A stretch of DNA of 64,000 nt. It comes from Cyanobium sp. ATX 6A2 (GTDB taxonomy: Bacteria; Cyanobacteriota; Cyanobacteriia; PCC-6307; Cyanobiaceae). The notes beneath the pieces were generated by a model. That model had not been told where the DNA came from. It was given only the letters and a program-made list of their open reading frames with translations, and did no database searches. Each line of letters opens with the position of its first letter. The first letter of the stretch is position 1. The stretch lies in assembly GCF_024346355.1 (NCBI RefSeq), contig NZ_JAGQCU010000001.1, positions 62,001-126,000 of the forward strand. The letters are read 5' to 3'. Made by a program: the position numbers and the translations under genes. Of this stretch, positions 39,112-47,216 are shown piece by piece.

Positions 39112-39681
39112 TCAGAACAGGCCGAACAGGCCTCCCTTGAGACGAATCTGCACCGGGCTGTCATCGCTGTCGATTCTCACGTGCGAGTCCACATCGATCG
39201 GTTTGGGCGTGGCCACCTCCACTGAGCCCAGCACCGGCAGGGGCTGGTCGGCGCGTACATCCACCCTCCCCTGCACCGGCAGGGGCGCGGCCGCCATCAC
39301 ATCCACCGCGCCCCGTACCGGCAGGGGCGCGGTGGCCTTCACCTCCACGGGGCTGGACACCACCACCCGCGGCTCACCGCTGATCGGGACTGGATTCGGG
39401 GTCTCAATCGCCACGGTGCCGCGCACGGTGACCATCTCATCGAGATCAATTCCGATCTTCGAGTCGAGCTGATCCACCTTGATCGGCTTGGCCAGTTCCT
39501 CCACCTGGGCCTTCACGGCCAGGGGCTGATCCAGGGGCATGGCAAGCCGGATCGGGATCGGACGGCTGACCACCTGGAGGAGGACGCCGCCGAGTATGGC
39601 CGTCGACGCCACCACGGCAGTGGGCCAGCGCACGGCCAGGAGAACCTTGAACCAGGTGGCGTCTTCGATGGCAGCAGACAT
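39112..39681 (-). CDS. membrane-anchored protein with 14-residue beta repeats
   Basis: A 189-residue protein. A single transmembrane helix lies at ~22-38 (AVVASTAILGGVLLQVV), leaving a long extracytoplasmic or lumenal part. From ~100 onward a 14-residue unit is repeated: PLPVRGAVDVMAAA, PLPVQGRVDVRADQ, PLPVLGSVEVATPK, PIDVDSHVRIDSDD, with weaker units before (PVPISGEPRVVVSS). In DNA the word ACCGGCAGGGGC recurs exactly every 42 bases at 39233, 39275 and 39317. The repeats suggest a beta-solenoid or stacked-strand stalk. No family is recognised. It diverges from crtH. Confidence 0.75.
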   Translation of the reverse strand: MSAAIEDATWFKVLLAVRWPTAVVASTAILGGVLLQVVSRPIPIRLAMPLDQPLAVKAQVEELAKPIKVDQLDSKIGIDLDEMVTVRGTVAIETPNPVPISGEPRVVVSSPVEVKATAPLPVRGAVDVMAAAPLPVQGRVDVRADQPLPVLGSVEVATPKPIDVDSHVRIDSDDSPVQIRLKGGLFGLF

Positions 39682-39805
39682 GGGATCAGCGGGTTACGAG
39701 AACCCCCGGGTGAGGCCCTTCATGGCCTCCGGTTGGGGGCACTCATTCAACCTGCAGCGCTCGCTGGCTGCTGAGAGGCTCCGATCCCTAGGGTCGCTCC
39801 ACAGC

Positions 39806-41446
39806 ATGTCCTCCACACCGGTGCCCCCAGTCCCAACGGCCACCAGCGTCAGCGTGAGCCCGAGCTCCGCCGGGGAACCCGGGACTGGACAGAGCTGGGA
39901 TGTGGTGGTGATCGGCAGCGGCATCGGCGGACTGGTGACCGCCAGCCAGCTGGCCGCCAAGGGCGCCACGGTGCTGGTGCTGGAGCGCTACCTGATCCCG
40001 GGTGGCAGCGGCGGCAGCTTCCGGCGCGAGGGCTACACCTTTGATGTGGGCGCCTCGATGATCTTCGGCTTCGGAGAGACGGGCCACACCAACCTGCTCA
40101 CCCGCGCCCTGGCCGACGTGGGCCAGCACTGCGACACGGTGCCCGATCCGGCCCAGCTCGCCTACCACCTGCCCGGAGGGCTGAGCGTGGCCGTGGATCG
40201 GGATTACGAGCGCTTCATCGCCGATCTCACCGCCCTGTTCCCCCACGAGGCCAGAGGGATCCGCGCCTTCTACGACACCTGCTGGCAGGTGTTCCGCTGC
40301 CTCGATGCGATGCCGCTGCTGTCGCTCGAAGATCCGGCTTACCTGGCCAAGGTGTTTTTCAGAGCGCCCCTGGCCTGCCTGGGCCTGGCGCGCTGGCTGC
40401 CGGTGAACGTGGGCGACGTGGCACGCCGGCACATCCGCGATGAACAGCTGCTGAAGTTCATCGACATGGAGTGCTTCTGCTGGTCGGTGATGCCGGCCGA
40501 TCTCACCCCGATGATCAACGCCGGCATGGTGTTCTCCGACCGCCACGCCGGCGGCATCAACTACCCCAAAGGCGGTGTGGGGGTGATCGCCGAGAAGCTG
40601 GTGGCCGGCCTGGAGGCCCACAGCGGCGCCATCCGCTACGGAGCCCGGGTGGTGGAGGTGCTGTTCGAGGGCGAAGGGGGCGACGCCCGGGCGGTGGGAG
40701 TGAAGCTGGCCGGTGGCGAGACGATCCATGCCCGCCGGGTGGTGAGCAACGCCACCCGCTGGGACACCTTCGCCGGCTCTTCCGGCAGTGCCGATGCCGT
40801 GACCCGGCCGCTCGTGGACGCCAGCCACACCCCCAAGGCCGAAACCACCTGGCGGCGCCGCTACCGGCCCTCGCCCTCGTTCCTCTCCCTGCACCTGGGC
40901 ATCGACGCCGCCGTGGTGCCGGAGGGCTTCCACTGCCACCACCTGCTGCTGGAGCACTGGCATGAGATGGAGGCTGAGCAGGGGGTGGTGTTCGTGTCGA
41001 TGCCCACCCTGCTGGATCCCTCCCTGGCGCCAGCCGGCCAGCACATCCTGCACACCTTCACGCCCAGCGCGATGGAGCACTGGCAAGGGCTCAGCCCCAG
41101 CGCCTACGCCGCCAAGAAGGACGCCGATGCCGAGCGCCTGGTGGCGCGGCTGGAGGCGATCCTGCCGGGGCTGAAGGGCGCCATCCGCCACCGGGAGGTG
41201 GGCACGCCACGCAGTCACCGCCGCTTTCTCGGCCGCGCGGGCGGCAGCTACGGGCCGATCCCGGCGCTGCGCCTGCCCGGCCTGCTGCCCATGCCCTTCA
41301 ACCGCACCGGGGTGAACGGCCTCTACTGCGTGGGTGATTCCTGCTTCCCCGGCCAGGGACTCAATGCCGTTGCTTTCAGCGGTTTCGCCTGCGCCCACCG
41401 CATCGGCGCCGACCTGGGCCTCAACCCCTGGTCGCTGCCCGACTGA
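39806..41446 (+). CDS. crtH: carotenoid (prolycopene) isomerase
   Basis: A 546-residue FAD-dependent cis-to-trans carotene isomerase (CRTISO/CrtH), acting on the lycopene branch before beta-carotene synthesis. The Rossmann motif VVVIGSGIGGLVTASQLAAKG (~33-53) is followed by ERYLIPGGSGGSFRREGYTFDVGAS, CFCWSVMPADLTPMINAG, INYPKGGVGVIAEKL and the C-terminal GLYCVGDSCFPGQGLNAVAFSG. All are characteristic of the isomerase rather than CrtI desaturase. I chose ATG 39806; the frame opens earlier but that part is opposite the repeat-protein gene. It is followed after 21 bases by a small conserved gene. Confidence 0.93.
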   Translation: MSSTPVPPVPTATSVSVSPSSAGEPGTGQSWDVVVIGSGIGGLVTASQLAAKGATVLVLERYLIPGGSGGSFRREGYTFDVGASMIFGFGETGHTNLLTRALADVGQHCDTVPDPAQLAYHLPGGLSVAVDRDYERFIADLTALFPHEARGIRAFYDTCWQVFRCLDAMPLLSLEDPAYLAKVFFRAPLACLGLARWLPVNVGDVARRHIRDEQLLKFIDMECFCWSVMPADLTPMINAGMVFSDRHAGGINYPKGGVGVIAEKLVAGLEAHSGAIRYGARVVEVLFEGEGGDARAVGVKLAGGETIHARRVVSNATRWDTFAGSSGSADAVTRPLVDASHTPKAETTWRRRYRPSPSFLSLHLGIDAAVVPEGFHCHHLLLEHWHEMEAEQGVVFVSMPTLLDPSLAPAGQHILHTFTPSAMEHWQGLSPSAYAAKKDADAERLVARLEAILPGLKGAIRHREVGTPRSHRRFLGRAGGSYGPIPALRLPGLLPMPFNRTGVNGLYCVGDSCFPGQGLNAVAFSGFACAHRIGADLGLNPWSLPD

Positions 41447-41467
41447 AGCCATCGATAGGCTGACCCC

Positions 41468-41776
41468 ATGACCACCCGTCCCGATTCTGCAACCGGGGAC
41501 TCCCCCCAGCCCAGCGCCGAGCAACTGGCCCGCTACCTCGAGCAGCGGGGCGAGCTCAGCAAGCCCTGGATGTTGCAGCTGCTGCGCCTCACCAAGCTCA
41601 AGGAGGCCAAGGCCTCGATGGATCCGCACGACTACATCAAGCGGCTGCAGGAGGCCCAGGCCGACCTGATGCGTCTTGGGGAGTTCTGGAAAGGCCGTGA
41701 GCAGAAGGTGTTCAACGGCCGCTATCGCCCCTCCGAGCTGATCGAACCGCTGCCGGGATCCCCTGAGGATCGCTGA
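41468..41776 (+). CDS. conserved-looking hypothetical protein
   Basis: A 102-residue soluble protein with a disordered N-terminus (~1-20), then mostly helical sequence rich in charged residues (QLARYLEQRGELSKPWMLQLLRLTKLKEAKASM, HDYIKRLQEAQADLMRLGEFW) and ending GRYRPSELIEPLPGS. No motif of known function is present. It is 21 bases after crtH and 8 bases before the next gene, so the three probably form one operon. Confidence 0.7.
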   Translation: MTTRPDSATGDSPQPSAEQLARYLEQRGELSKPWMLQLLRLTKLKEAKASMDPHDYIKRLQEAQADLMRLGEFWKGREQKVFNGRYRPSELIEPLPGSPEDR

Positions 41777-41784
41777 GCGGCACG

Positions 41785-42333
41785 ATGCACCACGCGAGCC
41801 CCAGCGCCGAGCCGTCCAGCAGCCACCATCCGATGGCGCCGCTGATCCGCTTCACCCTGATCAGCCTCTACCTGGCCCTGGTGCTTCCCCTGCCCTGGCA
41901 GGCCCCCGGCGGACTGCGGGGTCCCCTGTGGCTTGCCGTGGCCCTGGGCCTGGTGCTGGTGCTGGCCATCACCAGTGAGCGGGTGGAGATCGACGCCGAG
42001 GGCATCCGCGTCGGCCATCCGGCCTGGTGCGGCTGGTGGCTGCGGCGCGGCTGGCAGCTCTCCTGGTCGTCGATCACCGCCATCACCCCCGTCACCACGA
42101 GCCAGGGCGGCCGTGTGTACTACTTACGCAGCGGCGATGGCAGCTTCCTCCTGCCCCAGCGCGTGGCGCGGTTCGAGGCGTTCCTGAAGCAGTTCAGCGA
42201 GCGCACCGGTGTGGACACCGGATCGATCGGCAGGATCAGCCCGCCCTGGACCTACCAGCTGCTGGCTCTGCTCAGCGGCCTGATGCTGGTGGCTGAACTG
42301 GGCTGGGCAGCCGCTCTGCTGCTCAGGCCCTGA
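41785..42333 (+). CDS. hypothetical membrane protein with PH-like central domain
   Basis: A 182-residue protein: two N-terminal hydrophobic helices (~20-62), a central strand-rich soluble part (ERVEIDAEGIRVGHPAWCGWWLRRGWQLSWSSITAITPV...GGRVYYLRSGDGSFLLPQ) resembling bacterial PH-like domains, and a C-terminal helix (~155-180). Such proteins are common in cyanobacteria without a defined role. The 3' end overlaps the converging response-regulator gene by 11 bases. Confidence 0.65.
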   Translation: MHHASPSAEPSSSHHPMAPLIRFTLISLYLALVLPLPWQAPGGLRGPLWLAVALGLVLVLAITSERVEIDAEGIRVGHPAWCGWWLRRGWQLSWSSITAITPVTTSQGGRVYYLRSGDGSFLLPQRVARFEAFLKQFSERTGVDTGSIGRISPPWTYQLLALLSGLMLVAELGWAAALLLRP

Positions 42334-43138
42334 GGCTGCCCAGCGACGGGGTGCGATCAGACACCCCGATCTCGCCCTCGGAGAGGGTTTCCAGGCTGAA
42401 GCGGTAGCCCTGCTGGCGCATGGTCTCGATACCGCCACCCTCCCCCAGACCCGCCTGCTCGAGCTTGCGCCGCAGAGTGAGCACCTGGGTGTCCACCGAG
42501 CGGGGCCCCCCGCTGAAGGGGGGCCAGGCCATGCGCAGCAGCTCCTGACGGGTACGCACCACCCCAGGGGGCATCAGCAGGGCGCAGAGCAGGGCGAATT
42601 CCCGCGGGCTCAGTTCCACAGGCTGATCGCGCAAGGTCACCTGGCGCAGCAACAGGTGCACCTCCAGGGGACCGACGCAGACGCGCTCCTGCAGGCCGGT
42701 GCCGCTGCGGCGCAGCAGGGTGCGGCAGCGGGCAGCCAGTTCCTCGAGGCCGAAGGGTTTGCGCAGCACGTCGTCGGCACCGGCATCGAGCAGGGTCACC
42801 ATGGGCTCGGAACCGGTGCGGGCCGTGAGCACCATCACCGGACAGTGCAGTTGATTGGCCAGGCGCAGGGCACTGCTCTCATCCAGCAGCTCAGCGCTCA
42901 CCAGCAGATCGGGGGCATGGTCGCGGCAGAGCTGCAGGGCCTCCCGGGCCGAGGACACCGCCGCCGCGAGATGGCCATCCTGGCGCAGCCGTTGGGCCAG
43001 AACCGTGCGCAGGGTGGCGTGGGGGTCGACCACCAACACCCGCTTGGCGCCACCGGCGGACAGGCCCTGCTCAGGAGCGGACGACGTCTGCGGCGGTGTG
43101 GAGGACGGGCGTGGTGGCGTGGAGTCGCTGGCTGTCAT
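42323..43138 (-). CDS. OmpR-type response regulator lacking the phosphoacceptor Asp
   Basis: A 271-residue regulator: disordered N-terminus (~1-30), receiver domain (~32-145) and winged-helix DNA-binding domain (~155-255; VELSPREFALLCALLM, SVDTQVLTLRRKLEQAG, IETMRQQGYRFSL). The receiver keeps the acidic pocket only in part (VLVVDP, one Asp at 38), the switch Thr (VLTAR, ~105) and Lys (LRKPF, 127). The phosphorylation-site segment reads PDLLVSAELLD, with Ala at residue 82 where Asp is expected. It should therefore act without phosphorylation, as known for atypical NblR- or HP1043-like regulators. No histidine kinase is nearby. The start is ATG 43138. Confidence 0.88.
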   Translation of the reverse strand: MTASDSTPPRPSSTPPQTSSAPEQGLSAGGAKRVLVVDPHATLRTVLAQRLRQDGHLAAAVSSAREALQLCRDHAPDLLVSAELLDESSALRLANQLHCPVMVLTARTGSEPMVTLLDAGADDVLRKPFGLEELAARCRTLLRRSGTGLQERVCVGPLEVHLLLRQVTLRDQPVELSPREFALLCALLMPPGVVRTRQELLRMAWPPFSGGPRSVDTQVLTLRRKLEQAGLGEGGGIETMRQQGYRFSLETLSEGEIGVSDRTPSLGSLRA

Positions 43139-43309
43139 GGTTGCTGGGTGGCCAGTCGCTGGTTGGCCAGTCGCTGAGTGCCACGAGTTTGGTATCCCCA
43201 GGCAATTCAGCCTATCGGAGTTAGCCGAGGGGTACGGGTATCAGCCGCTGGCTTGGCAACTGACCACCCTGGCTGCGTTGCCAGAATGTGGCCAGGTTCA
43301 CCGTCCACG

Positions 43310-43579
43310 ATGACTGCGCTGCAGCACCCCGACGCCATCCGCCACTTCCAGTCGCTGTGTGACGCCTGTCAGGAACTGGCCCACCGCCACCACGGGCCGG
43401 CGGAGCTGAGGCTCTACGCCGATGGCTACCTGCACGCCCTGAGGCGCACCGCCATCCTCGACCCGATCGCCCAGCGCCGGCTGGAGGAGCTGGTGGATCG
43501 CTGGATCCTCGACCCATCCAGCTTCATCGGTGCCGATGGCGACCCCCGCAGCCTCTACGAATCCGGCCGCAACCTCTGA
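43310..43579 (+). CDS. small conserved cyanobacterial protein (DUF6761-like)
   Basis: An 89-residue protein from ATG 43310. It is all-helical: HPDAIRHFQSLCDACQELAHRHH, AELRLYADGYLHALRRTAIL, RRLEELVDRWILDPSSFI. The DxIRHxQxxCDA...LRLxxDGYLxALR pattern resembles a small cyanobacteria-specific family (DUF6761 as I recall it). The function is unknown. It converges on grxD with a 4-base gap. Confidence 0.7.
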   Translation: MTALQHPDAIRHFQSLCDACQELAHRHHGPAELRLYADGYLHALRRTAILDPIAQRRLEELVDRWILDPSSFIGADGDPRSLYESGRNL

Positions 43580-43583
43580 GCGG

Positions 43584-43907
43584 TCAGCTGGCCAGGGCCA
43601 CAGCGAGCTGCTCCCGCAGTTCACCGGAGTTGTACATCTCGATGAGGATGTCCGATCCGCCCATGAATTCGCCGTTCAGGTACACCTGCGGGACGGTGGG
43701 CCAGTCGGAGTACTCCTTGATGCCCTGACGGATCTCCATGTCGGAGAGCACATCGAAGGTTTCGAAGGACACACCCATCGCGTGCAGGATCTGCACCACG
43801 TTGTTGGAGAAGCCGCACTGGGGCATCAGCTTGGTGCCCTTCATGAACACGAACACCGGGCTGGTGGCGATCAGGGCCTCGATCCGTTGCTTGACGCTGG
43901 CATCCAT
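43584..43907 (-). CDS. grxD: monothiol glutaredoxin (Grx4/GrxD type)
   Basis: A 107-residue CGFS-type glutaredoxin (Cys 31 in QCGFSNNVV). Standard features are FVFMKGTKLMPQCGFS, the TVPQVYLNGEF cis-proline loop and the GGSDILIEM glutathione-binding loop. It carries [2Fe-2S] clusters together with BolA and serves Fe-S trafficking and iron sensing. It begins 4 bases after the bolA stop (same strand), so the two are co-expressed, a classic physical and functional pair. Confidence 0.96.
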   Translation of the reverse strand: MDASVKQRIEALIATSPVFVFMKGTKLMPQCGFSNNVVQILHAMGVSFETFDVLSDMEIRQGIKEYSDWPTVPQVYLNGEFMGGSDILIEMYNSGELREQLAVALAS

Positions 43908-43910
43908 GAA

Positions 43911-44144
43911 TCAGCTGGGGGTTGAGGTTTGCAGGGCCAGGGCATGGATCGCCTCACTGGCCAGTTCCTGGCGCAGGGCGCCATACACCAGTTGGTGCTG
44001 TTTGATGCGGGTGAGGCCGGCGAAGGCGCTGGACACGACCTTCACCTGCAGGTGATCACCCCCGCCGGTGAGGTCTTCCACCTCCACGTCGGCATCGGGC
44101 ATGGCGTGATGGATGGCCGCCTTGACCTGGTCGGGTTGGACCAT
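43911..44144 (-). CDS. bolA: BolA-family protein
   Basis: A 77-residue BolA-fold protein from ATG 44144. The pattern [51 protein letters not shown] shows the family core, with His in [11 protein letters not shown] and RIKQHQLVY available as cluster ligands alongside a CGFS glutaredoxin. It is directly upstream of grxD, as expected. The frame is open 16 codons further upstream but that part is unconvincing. Confidence 0.93.
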   Translation of the reverse strand: MVQPDQVKAAIHHAMPDADVEVEDLTGGGDHLQVKVVSSAFAGLTRIKQHQLVYGALRQELASEAIHALALQTSTPS

Positions 44145-44195
44145 CGGACAATGGGGGGGACGGGCGGAATCTAGGCACCGGTCCCCCCACACTGG

Positions 44196-44771
44196 CTAGT
44201 TCCCGCCAGAGGCTGCCTGGCCGGCGGTGTAGGGGGTACTGGCGAAGCCGATCTCCACCAGGCTCTGATAGGCCTGGCGGCCCTCCTCGCTCACCGGCGT
44301 CATCACCTTCAGCACCTCCACCAGCAGCGGCACGGCCACCTCGGGTTGATTCTGACGGCGGAACAGGGCGGCCAGGCGCAGATTGGTTTGGGCCAGCACC
44401 TGCAGGGTTTCGCGGCCCTTCTGATCCATTTCCCTGGGAATGCGGGCATCGAGGCCACGGAAGGCACCGCTGATGTCGCGGTAGAAGCCGAGCAGCCGTC
44501 GCGACAGATCGCGGGCCTGGTCGTAGAGACGTCGCGCTTCGGTGAGATCTCCGCGGGCGGCGGCGGCATCGCCGCGCGCCAGCAGGCCCCGCACCGTCTC
44601 GAGGCTGATGGGATTGGTGACGGTGCCCTCAGCGCGCCCCGCCTCCTGGGCCCGCAGGGGCGGCGCGGCCAGGGGTCCGGCCAGGGCCACGGTGGCCAGG
44701 GCGATCAGGGGCAGCGACCAGCTGCGGCGCAGAAGCCGAGCCGGGAGCGGGCTGTGGGGAGAGCGGCGCAC
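44196..44771 (-). CDS. exported hypothetical protein, helical
   Basis: A 191-residue protein with a signal peptide (Arg-rich start, hydrophobic core SLPLIALATVALAGPLAAPP, then RAQ-E cleavage-like site ~40). The mature part is helical (VRGLLARGDAAAARGDLTEARRLYDQARDLSRRLLGFY ... ETLQVLAQTNLRLAALFRRQNQPEVAVPLLVEVLKVMTP), resembling TPR-like helix pairs. I use GTG 44771; a longer form would overlap the acyltransferase gene. Function unknown; it may sit in the periplasm or lumen. Confidence 0.65.
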   Translation of the reverse strand: MRRSPHSPLPARLLRRSWSLPLIALATVALAGPLAAPPLRAQEAGRAEGTVTNPISLETVRGLLARGDAAAARGDLTEARRLYDQARDLSRRLLGFYRDISGAFRGLDARIPREMDQKGRETLQVLAQTNLRLAALFRRQNQPEVAVPLLVEVLKVMTPVSEEGRQAYQSLVEIGFASTPYTAGQAASGGN

Positions 44772-44802
44772 GGCGCGGGGAAATCTGGAGAGCGGGCGAA
44801 CT

Positions 44803-45543
44803 CTAAGGGGACTGTTCTCCAGCTTCCCTGGACTGAAGCAACAGGGCGCCGGGGGCACTCAACTGCGTGGCCCGCTGCTCCTGCTGGTGCAGCGCCGCAG
44901 CCAGTTGGCGGGTGAGGGTGCGGGCGGCATCACGGCCCTCGGCCTCGATCTGCATCGGCTCCCCGAAGCACACCGCCGCCCGGTCGCAGGGCCGGGGCCA
45001 GGGGTGGCCGTAGGCGAGGCCCACCGGCACCACCGGCACGGACACGCCACGGCTGAGGGCCAGGGCCGCCAGACGGGCCAATCCCTGTTGCAGGCGCATC
45101 GGCTCATCGCAGTGGCGACGGATGCGCCCCTCGGGGAACACCACCAGCTGCTCGCCCGCCTCGAGCAGCTCGAAGGCATGGCGCAGGCTGGAGAGCGACG
45201 GGCGCAGCTGGTTCACGGCAAAGCAGCCCAGGCGCTGCAGAAACCAGCCCTGCAACCCCTCCATCTCATCGATGGTGACCATGAAACGGCAGTCGCGGCC
45301 GGTGGTGCGGCGCCCGGCGGCATGGGGGAGCAGCAGGGCGTCCCAGCGGGACTTGTGGGTGGGCGCCAGCAGCAGCGGACCCTGGCGCGGCAGCCGCTCG
45401 AAGCCTTCGACGCGGATGCCACGGAACCACAGCGGCAGGGTGATGTCCTGGGTGAGCGCCATGGCCACAGGGGCCAGCCATGGGCTGATGCGGCTGGTCT
45501 CCGGCTGGTCCCCAGCGGATGCCATCACTGCGCTGCGGGGCAT
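44803..45543 (-). CDS. plsC: 1-acyl-sn-glycerol-3-phosphate acyltransferase-like protein
   Basis: A 246-residue PlsC-family acyltransferase, making phosphatidic acid for membrane lipids. The catalytic HX4D motif is APTHKSRWDALLL (~60), with the downstream motif FPEGRIRRH (~125) for glycerol-phosphate binding and VPVVPVGLAYG after it. A hydrophobic N-terminal segment anchors it to the membrane. ATG 45543 (or 45525) is the likely start; the frame is open much further but lies opposite pdxJ. The exact acyl acceptor cannot be read from sequence. Confidence 0.85.
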   Translation of the reverse strand: MPRSAVMASAGDQPETSRISPWLAPVAMALTQDITLPLWFRGIRVEGFERLPRQGPLLLAPTHKSRWDALLLPHAAGRRTTGRDCRFMVTIDEMEGLQGWFLQRLGCFAVNQLRPSLSSLRHAFELLEAGEQLVVFPEGRIRRHCDEPMRLQQGLARLAALALSRGVSVPVVPVGLAYGHPWPRPCDRAAVCFGEPMQIEAEGRDAARTLTRQLAAALHQQEQRATQLSAPGALLLQSREAGEQSP

Positions 45544-45687
45544 GGTGAGCGAAGGGGCCTGCACATCCCGTGAAGCACGGAGACGGCAAGCTAGGGAGCG
45601 CCAGCGCTGTTGTCGGCCCGCGGAGTGCAGTTGCCGTTCCGGCGCAGGGCCAGCAGTCCATAGGATCCGGCTTTGGCTGCGGGTGTG

Positions 45688-46437
45688 ATGGCCAGCCTCG
45701 GCGTCAACATCGACCACATCGCCGCCGTGCGCCAGGCGCGGCGCACGGTGGAGCCCGATCCGGTCACCTATGCCCTGCTGGCGGAACTGGGCGGTGCCGA
45801 CGGCATCACCGTGCATCTGCGCGAAGACCGACGCCACATTCAGGACCGCGACGTGGAGCTGCTGCGCCAGACGCTGCGCAGCCGTCTGAACCTGGAGATG
45901 GCGGCCACCGCGGAGATGGAGGCGATCGCCCTGCGCATCCAGCCGGAGATGGTGACCCTGGTGCCGGAGAAGCGCCAGGAGGTGACCACCGAGGGCGGCC
46001 TGGATGTGGCCGGCCAGCTCGGGCCCCTGCAGGCCCTTGTGGGCCGGCTGCAGGCCGCCGGTGTGGCCGTGAGCCTGTTTGTGGATGCCGACGCGCCCCA
46101 ACTGGAGGCCTGTGCCACCACCGGCGCCCGCTGGGTGGAACTGCACACCGGCGGCTACGCCGAGGCCGGCTGGAAGGAGCAACCCGCCGCCCTGGCCCGG
46201 CTGGAGGAGGGCAGCTTCATCGCCCGCAGCCTCGGTCTGCGGGTGAATGCCGGCCACGGCCTCACCTATCAGAACGTGGAGCCGGTGGCGGCGATCGAGG
46301 GCATGGAGGAGCTCAACATCGGCCACACAATCGTGGCCCGGGCCCTGGCCGTGGGGCTGGAGCAGGCCGTGCGGGAGATGAAGGCGCTGGTCCAGAATCC
46401 ACGCCGCGACCCCCTGTTCGGCAACCGCCAGCCATGA
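45688..46437 (+). CDS. pdxJ: pyridoxine 5'-phosphate synthase
   Basis: Joins 1-deoxyxylulose-5-phosphate and 3-amino-2-oxopropyl phosphate to give pyridoxine 5'-phosphate (DXP-dependent vitamin B6 route). The 249-residue TIM barrel has [16 protein letters not shown] at the start, [58 protein letters not shown] and the C-terminal [12 protein letters not shown] / [12 protein letters not shown] phosphate loops. Starts at ATG 45688, and its stop overlaps the ycf54 start (ATGA). Confidence 0.97.
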   Translation: MASLGVNIDHIAAVRQARRTVEPDPVTYALLAELGGADGITVHLREDRRHIQDRDVELLRQTLRSRLNLEMAATAEMEAIALRIQPEMVTLVPEKRQEVTTEGGLDVAGQLGPLQALVGRLQAAGVAVSLFVDADAPQLEACATTGARWVELHTGGYAEAGWKEQPAALARLEEGSFIARSLGLRVNAGHGLTYQNVEPVAAIEGMEELNIGHTIVARALAVGLEQAVREMKALVQNPRRDPLFGNRQP

Positions 46438-46754
46438 GCACCTACCACTACGTCGCCGCCAGCGAGCGCTTCCTCACCGACGAGGAGCCCCTCGAGGAGG
46501 TGCTGCGCGAACGGGTGCGCAACTACGGCGAGCAGGGCAAGGAGATCGACTTCTGGCTGGTGCGCCGTCCGGCGTTCCTGGACAGCAGCGACCTTGCCGC
46601 CAGCAGCCGGGCCGTGCCCCGGCCGGCGGCGGCGGTGGTGTCCACCGACGAGATGTTCATCACCTTTCTGAAGCTGCGGCTGGAGTTCGTGCTCAAGGGC
46701 CGCTTTGAGGCCCCCAGCGCCGCTATTCCCGACGCCCTGGCCAGCGCCGCCTGA
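46434..46754 (+). CDS. ycf54: Ycf54 (Mg-protoporphyrin IX monomethyl ester cyclase factor)
   Basis: A 106-residue DUF2488/Ycf54 protein needed for assembly or activity of the oxidative cyclase (AcsF/CycI) in chlorophyll synthesis. The signature runs [21 protein letters not shown], then [51 protein letters not shown] and IPDALAS. Length and order fit cyanobacterial Ycf54. It is translationally coupled to pdxJ by a 4-base overlap and converges on the Nif11-like gene. Confidence 0.95.
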   Translation: MSTYHYVAASERFLTDEEPLEEVLRERVRNYGEQGKEIDFWLVRRPAFLDSSDLAASSRAVPRPAAAVVSTDEMFITFLKLRLEFVLKGRFEAPSAAIPDALASAA

Positions 46755-46759
46755 TCCAA

Positions 46760-47080
46760 TCAGAACAGCCCCAGAAAGCGCCGCCGGGGCTGGTCGGTGT
46801 CCGCCTGGATGTTGTCCTGCTGATACCGGGGTTTGTTGTCGCCGATGGTGAGCAGCGCCTCCTTGTTCTTCCACCACACCCAGTCGCGGATCGGCGGGGT
46901 GTTGGCGAGCTGCTCGCGGGTGAGGCCAAGGCCGAGCTTGGCGGAGGCACCCAGCAGCACATCGAGCATCTGCTCGCCATCGCTGCAGCGGGCCAGCGCT
47001 TCATTGGTGCGTTGGGCACCGTTGAGGGCCTGCACCAGGGCCTTCACCCGCTGGCTCACCGACATCGAGCGCAGATCCAT
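46760..47080 (-). CDS. hypothetical protein, possibly Nif11-like
   Basis: A 106-residue protein from ATG 47080 (MDLRSMSVSQRVKAL). The helical core (VKALVQALNGAQRTNEALARCSDGEQMLDVLLGASAKLGLGLTREQLANTPPIRDW) has the length and L..A..E...G...T...L pattern of Nif11 domains, but it ends in WVWWKNKEALLTIGDN and an Arg-rich tail ending FLGLF. No Gly-Gly leader is present, so it is not an obvious RiPP precursor. The frame could extend to 47128. Family assignment is tentative. Confidence 0.65.
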   Translation of the reverse strand: MDLRSMSVSQRVKALVQALNGAQRTNEALARCSDGEQMLDVLLGASAKLGLGLTREQLANTPPIRDWVWWKNKEALLTIGDNKPRYQQDNIQADTDQPRRRFLGLF

Positions 47081-47216
47081 CCCCAGCTCCGCAGGCGCAG
47101 GGCTGACCGTACCAATGGCAGGACCCAATGGCGGCGAGGTGCCGGGTGGCAGGGCTGGGCAGAGCGGGTGACAAGGACGCCATCGAGGCGCAGACTGTGT
47201 CCAACGCCACCATCTG

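Noticed and set aside
46760-47080. Nif11-type RiPP precursor cluster
   Set aside because: No Gly-Gly cleavage site, no Cys/Ser/Thr-rich core peptide and no modifying enzyme nearby; the neighbours are ycf54 and a phosphatase.
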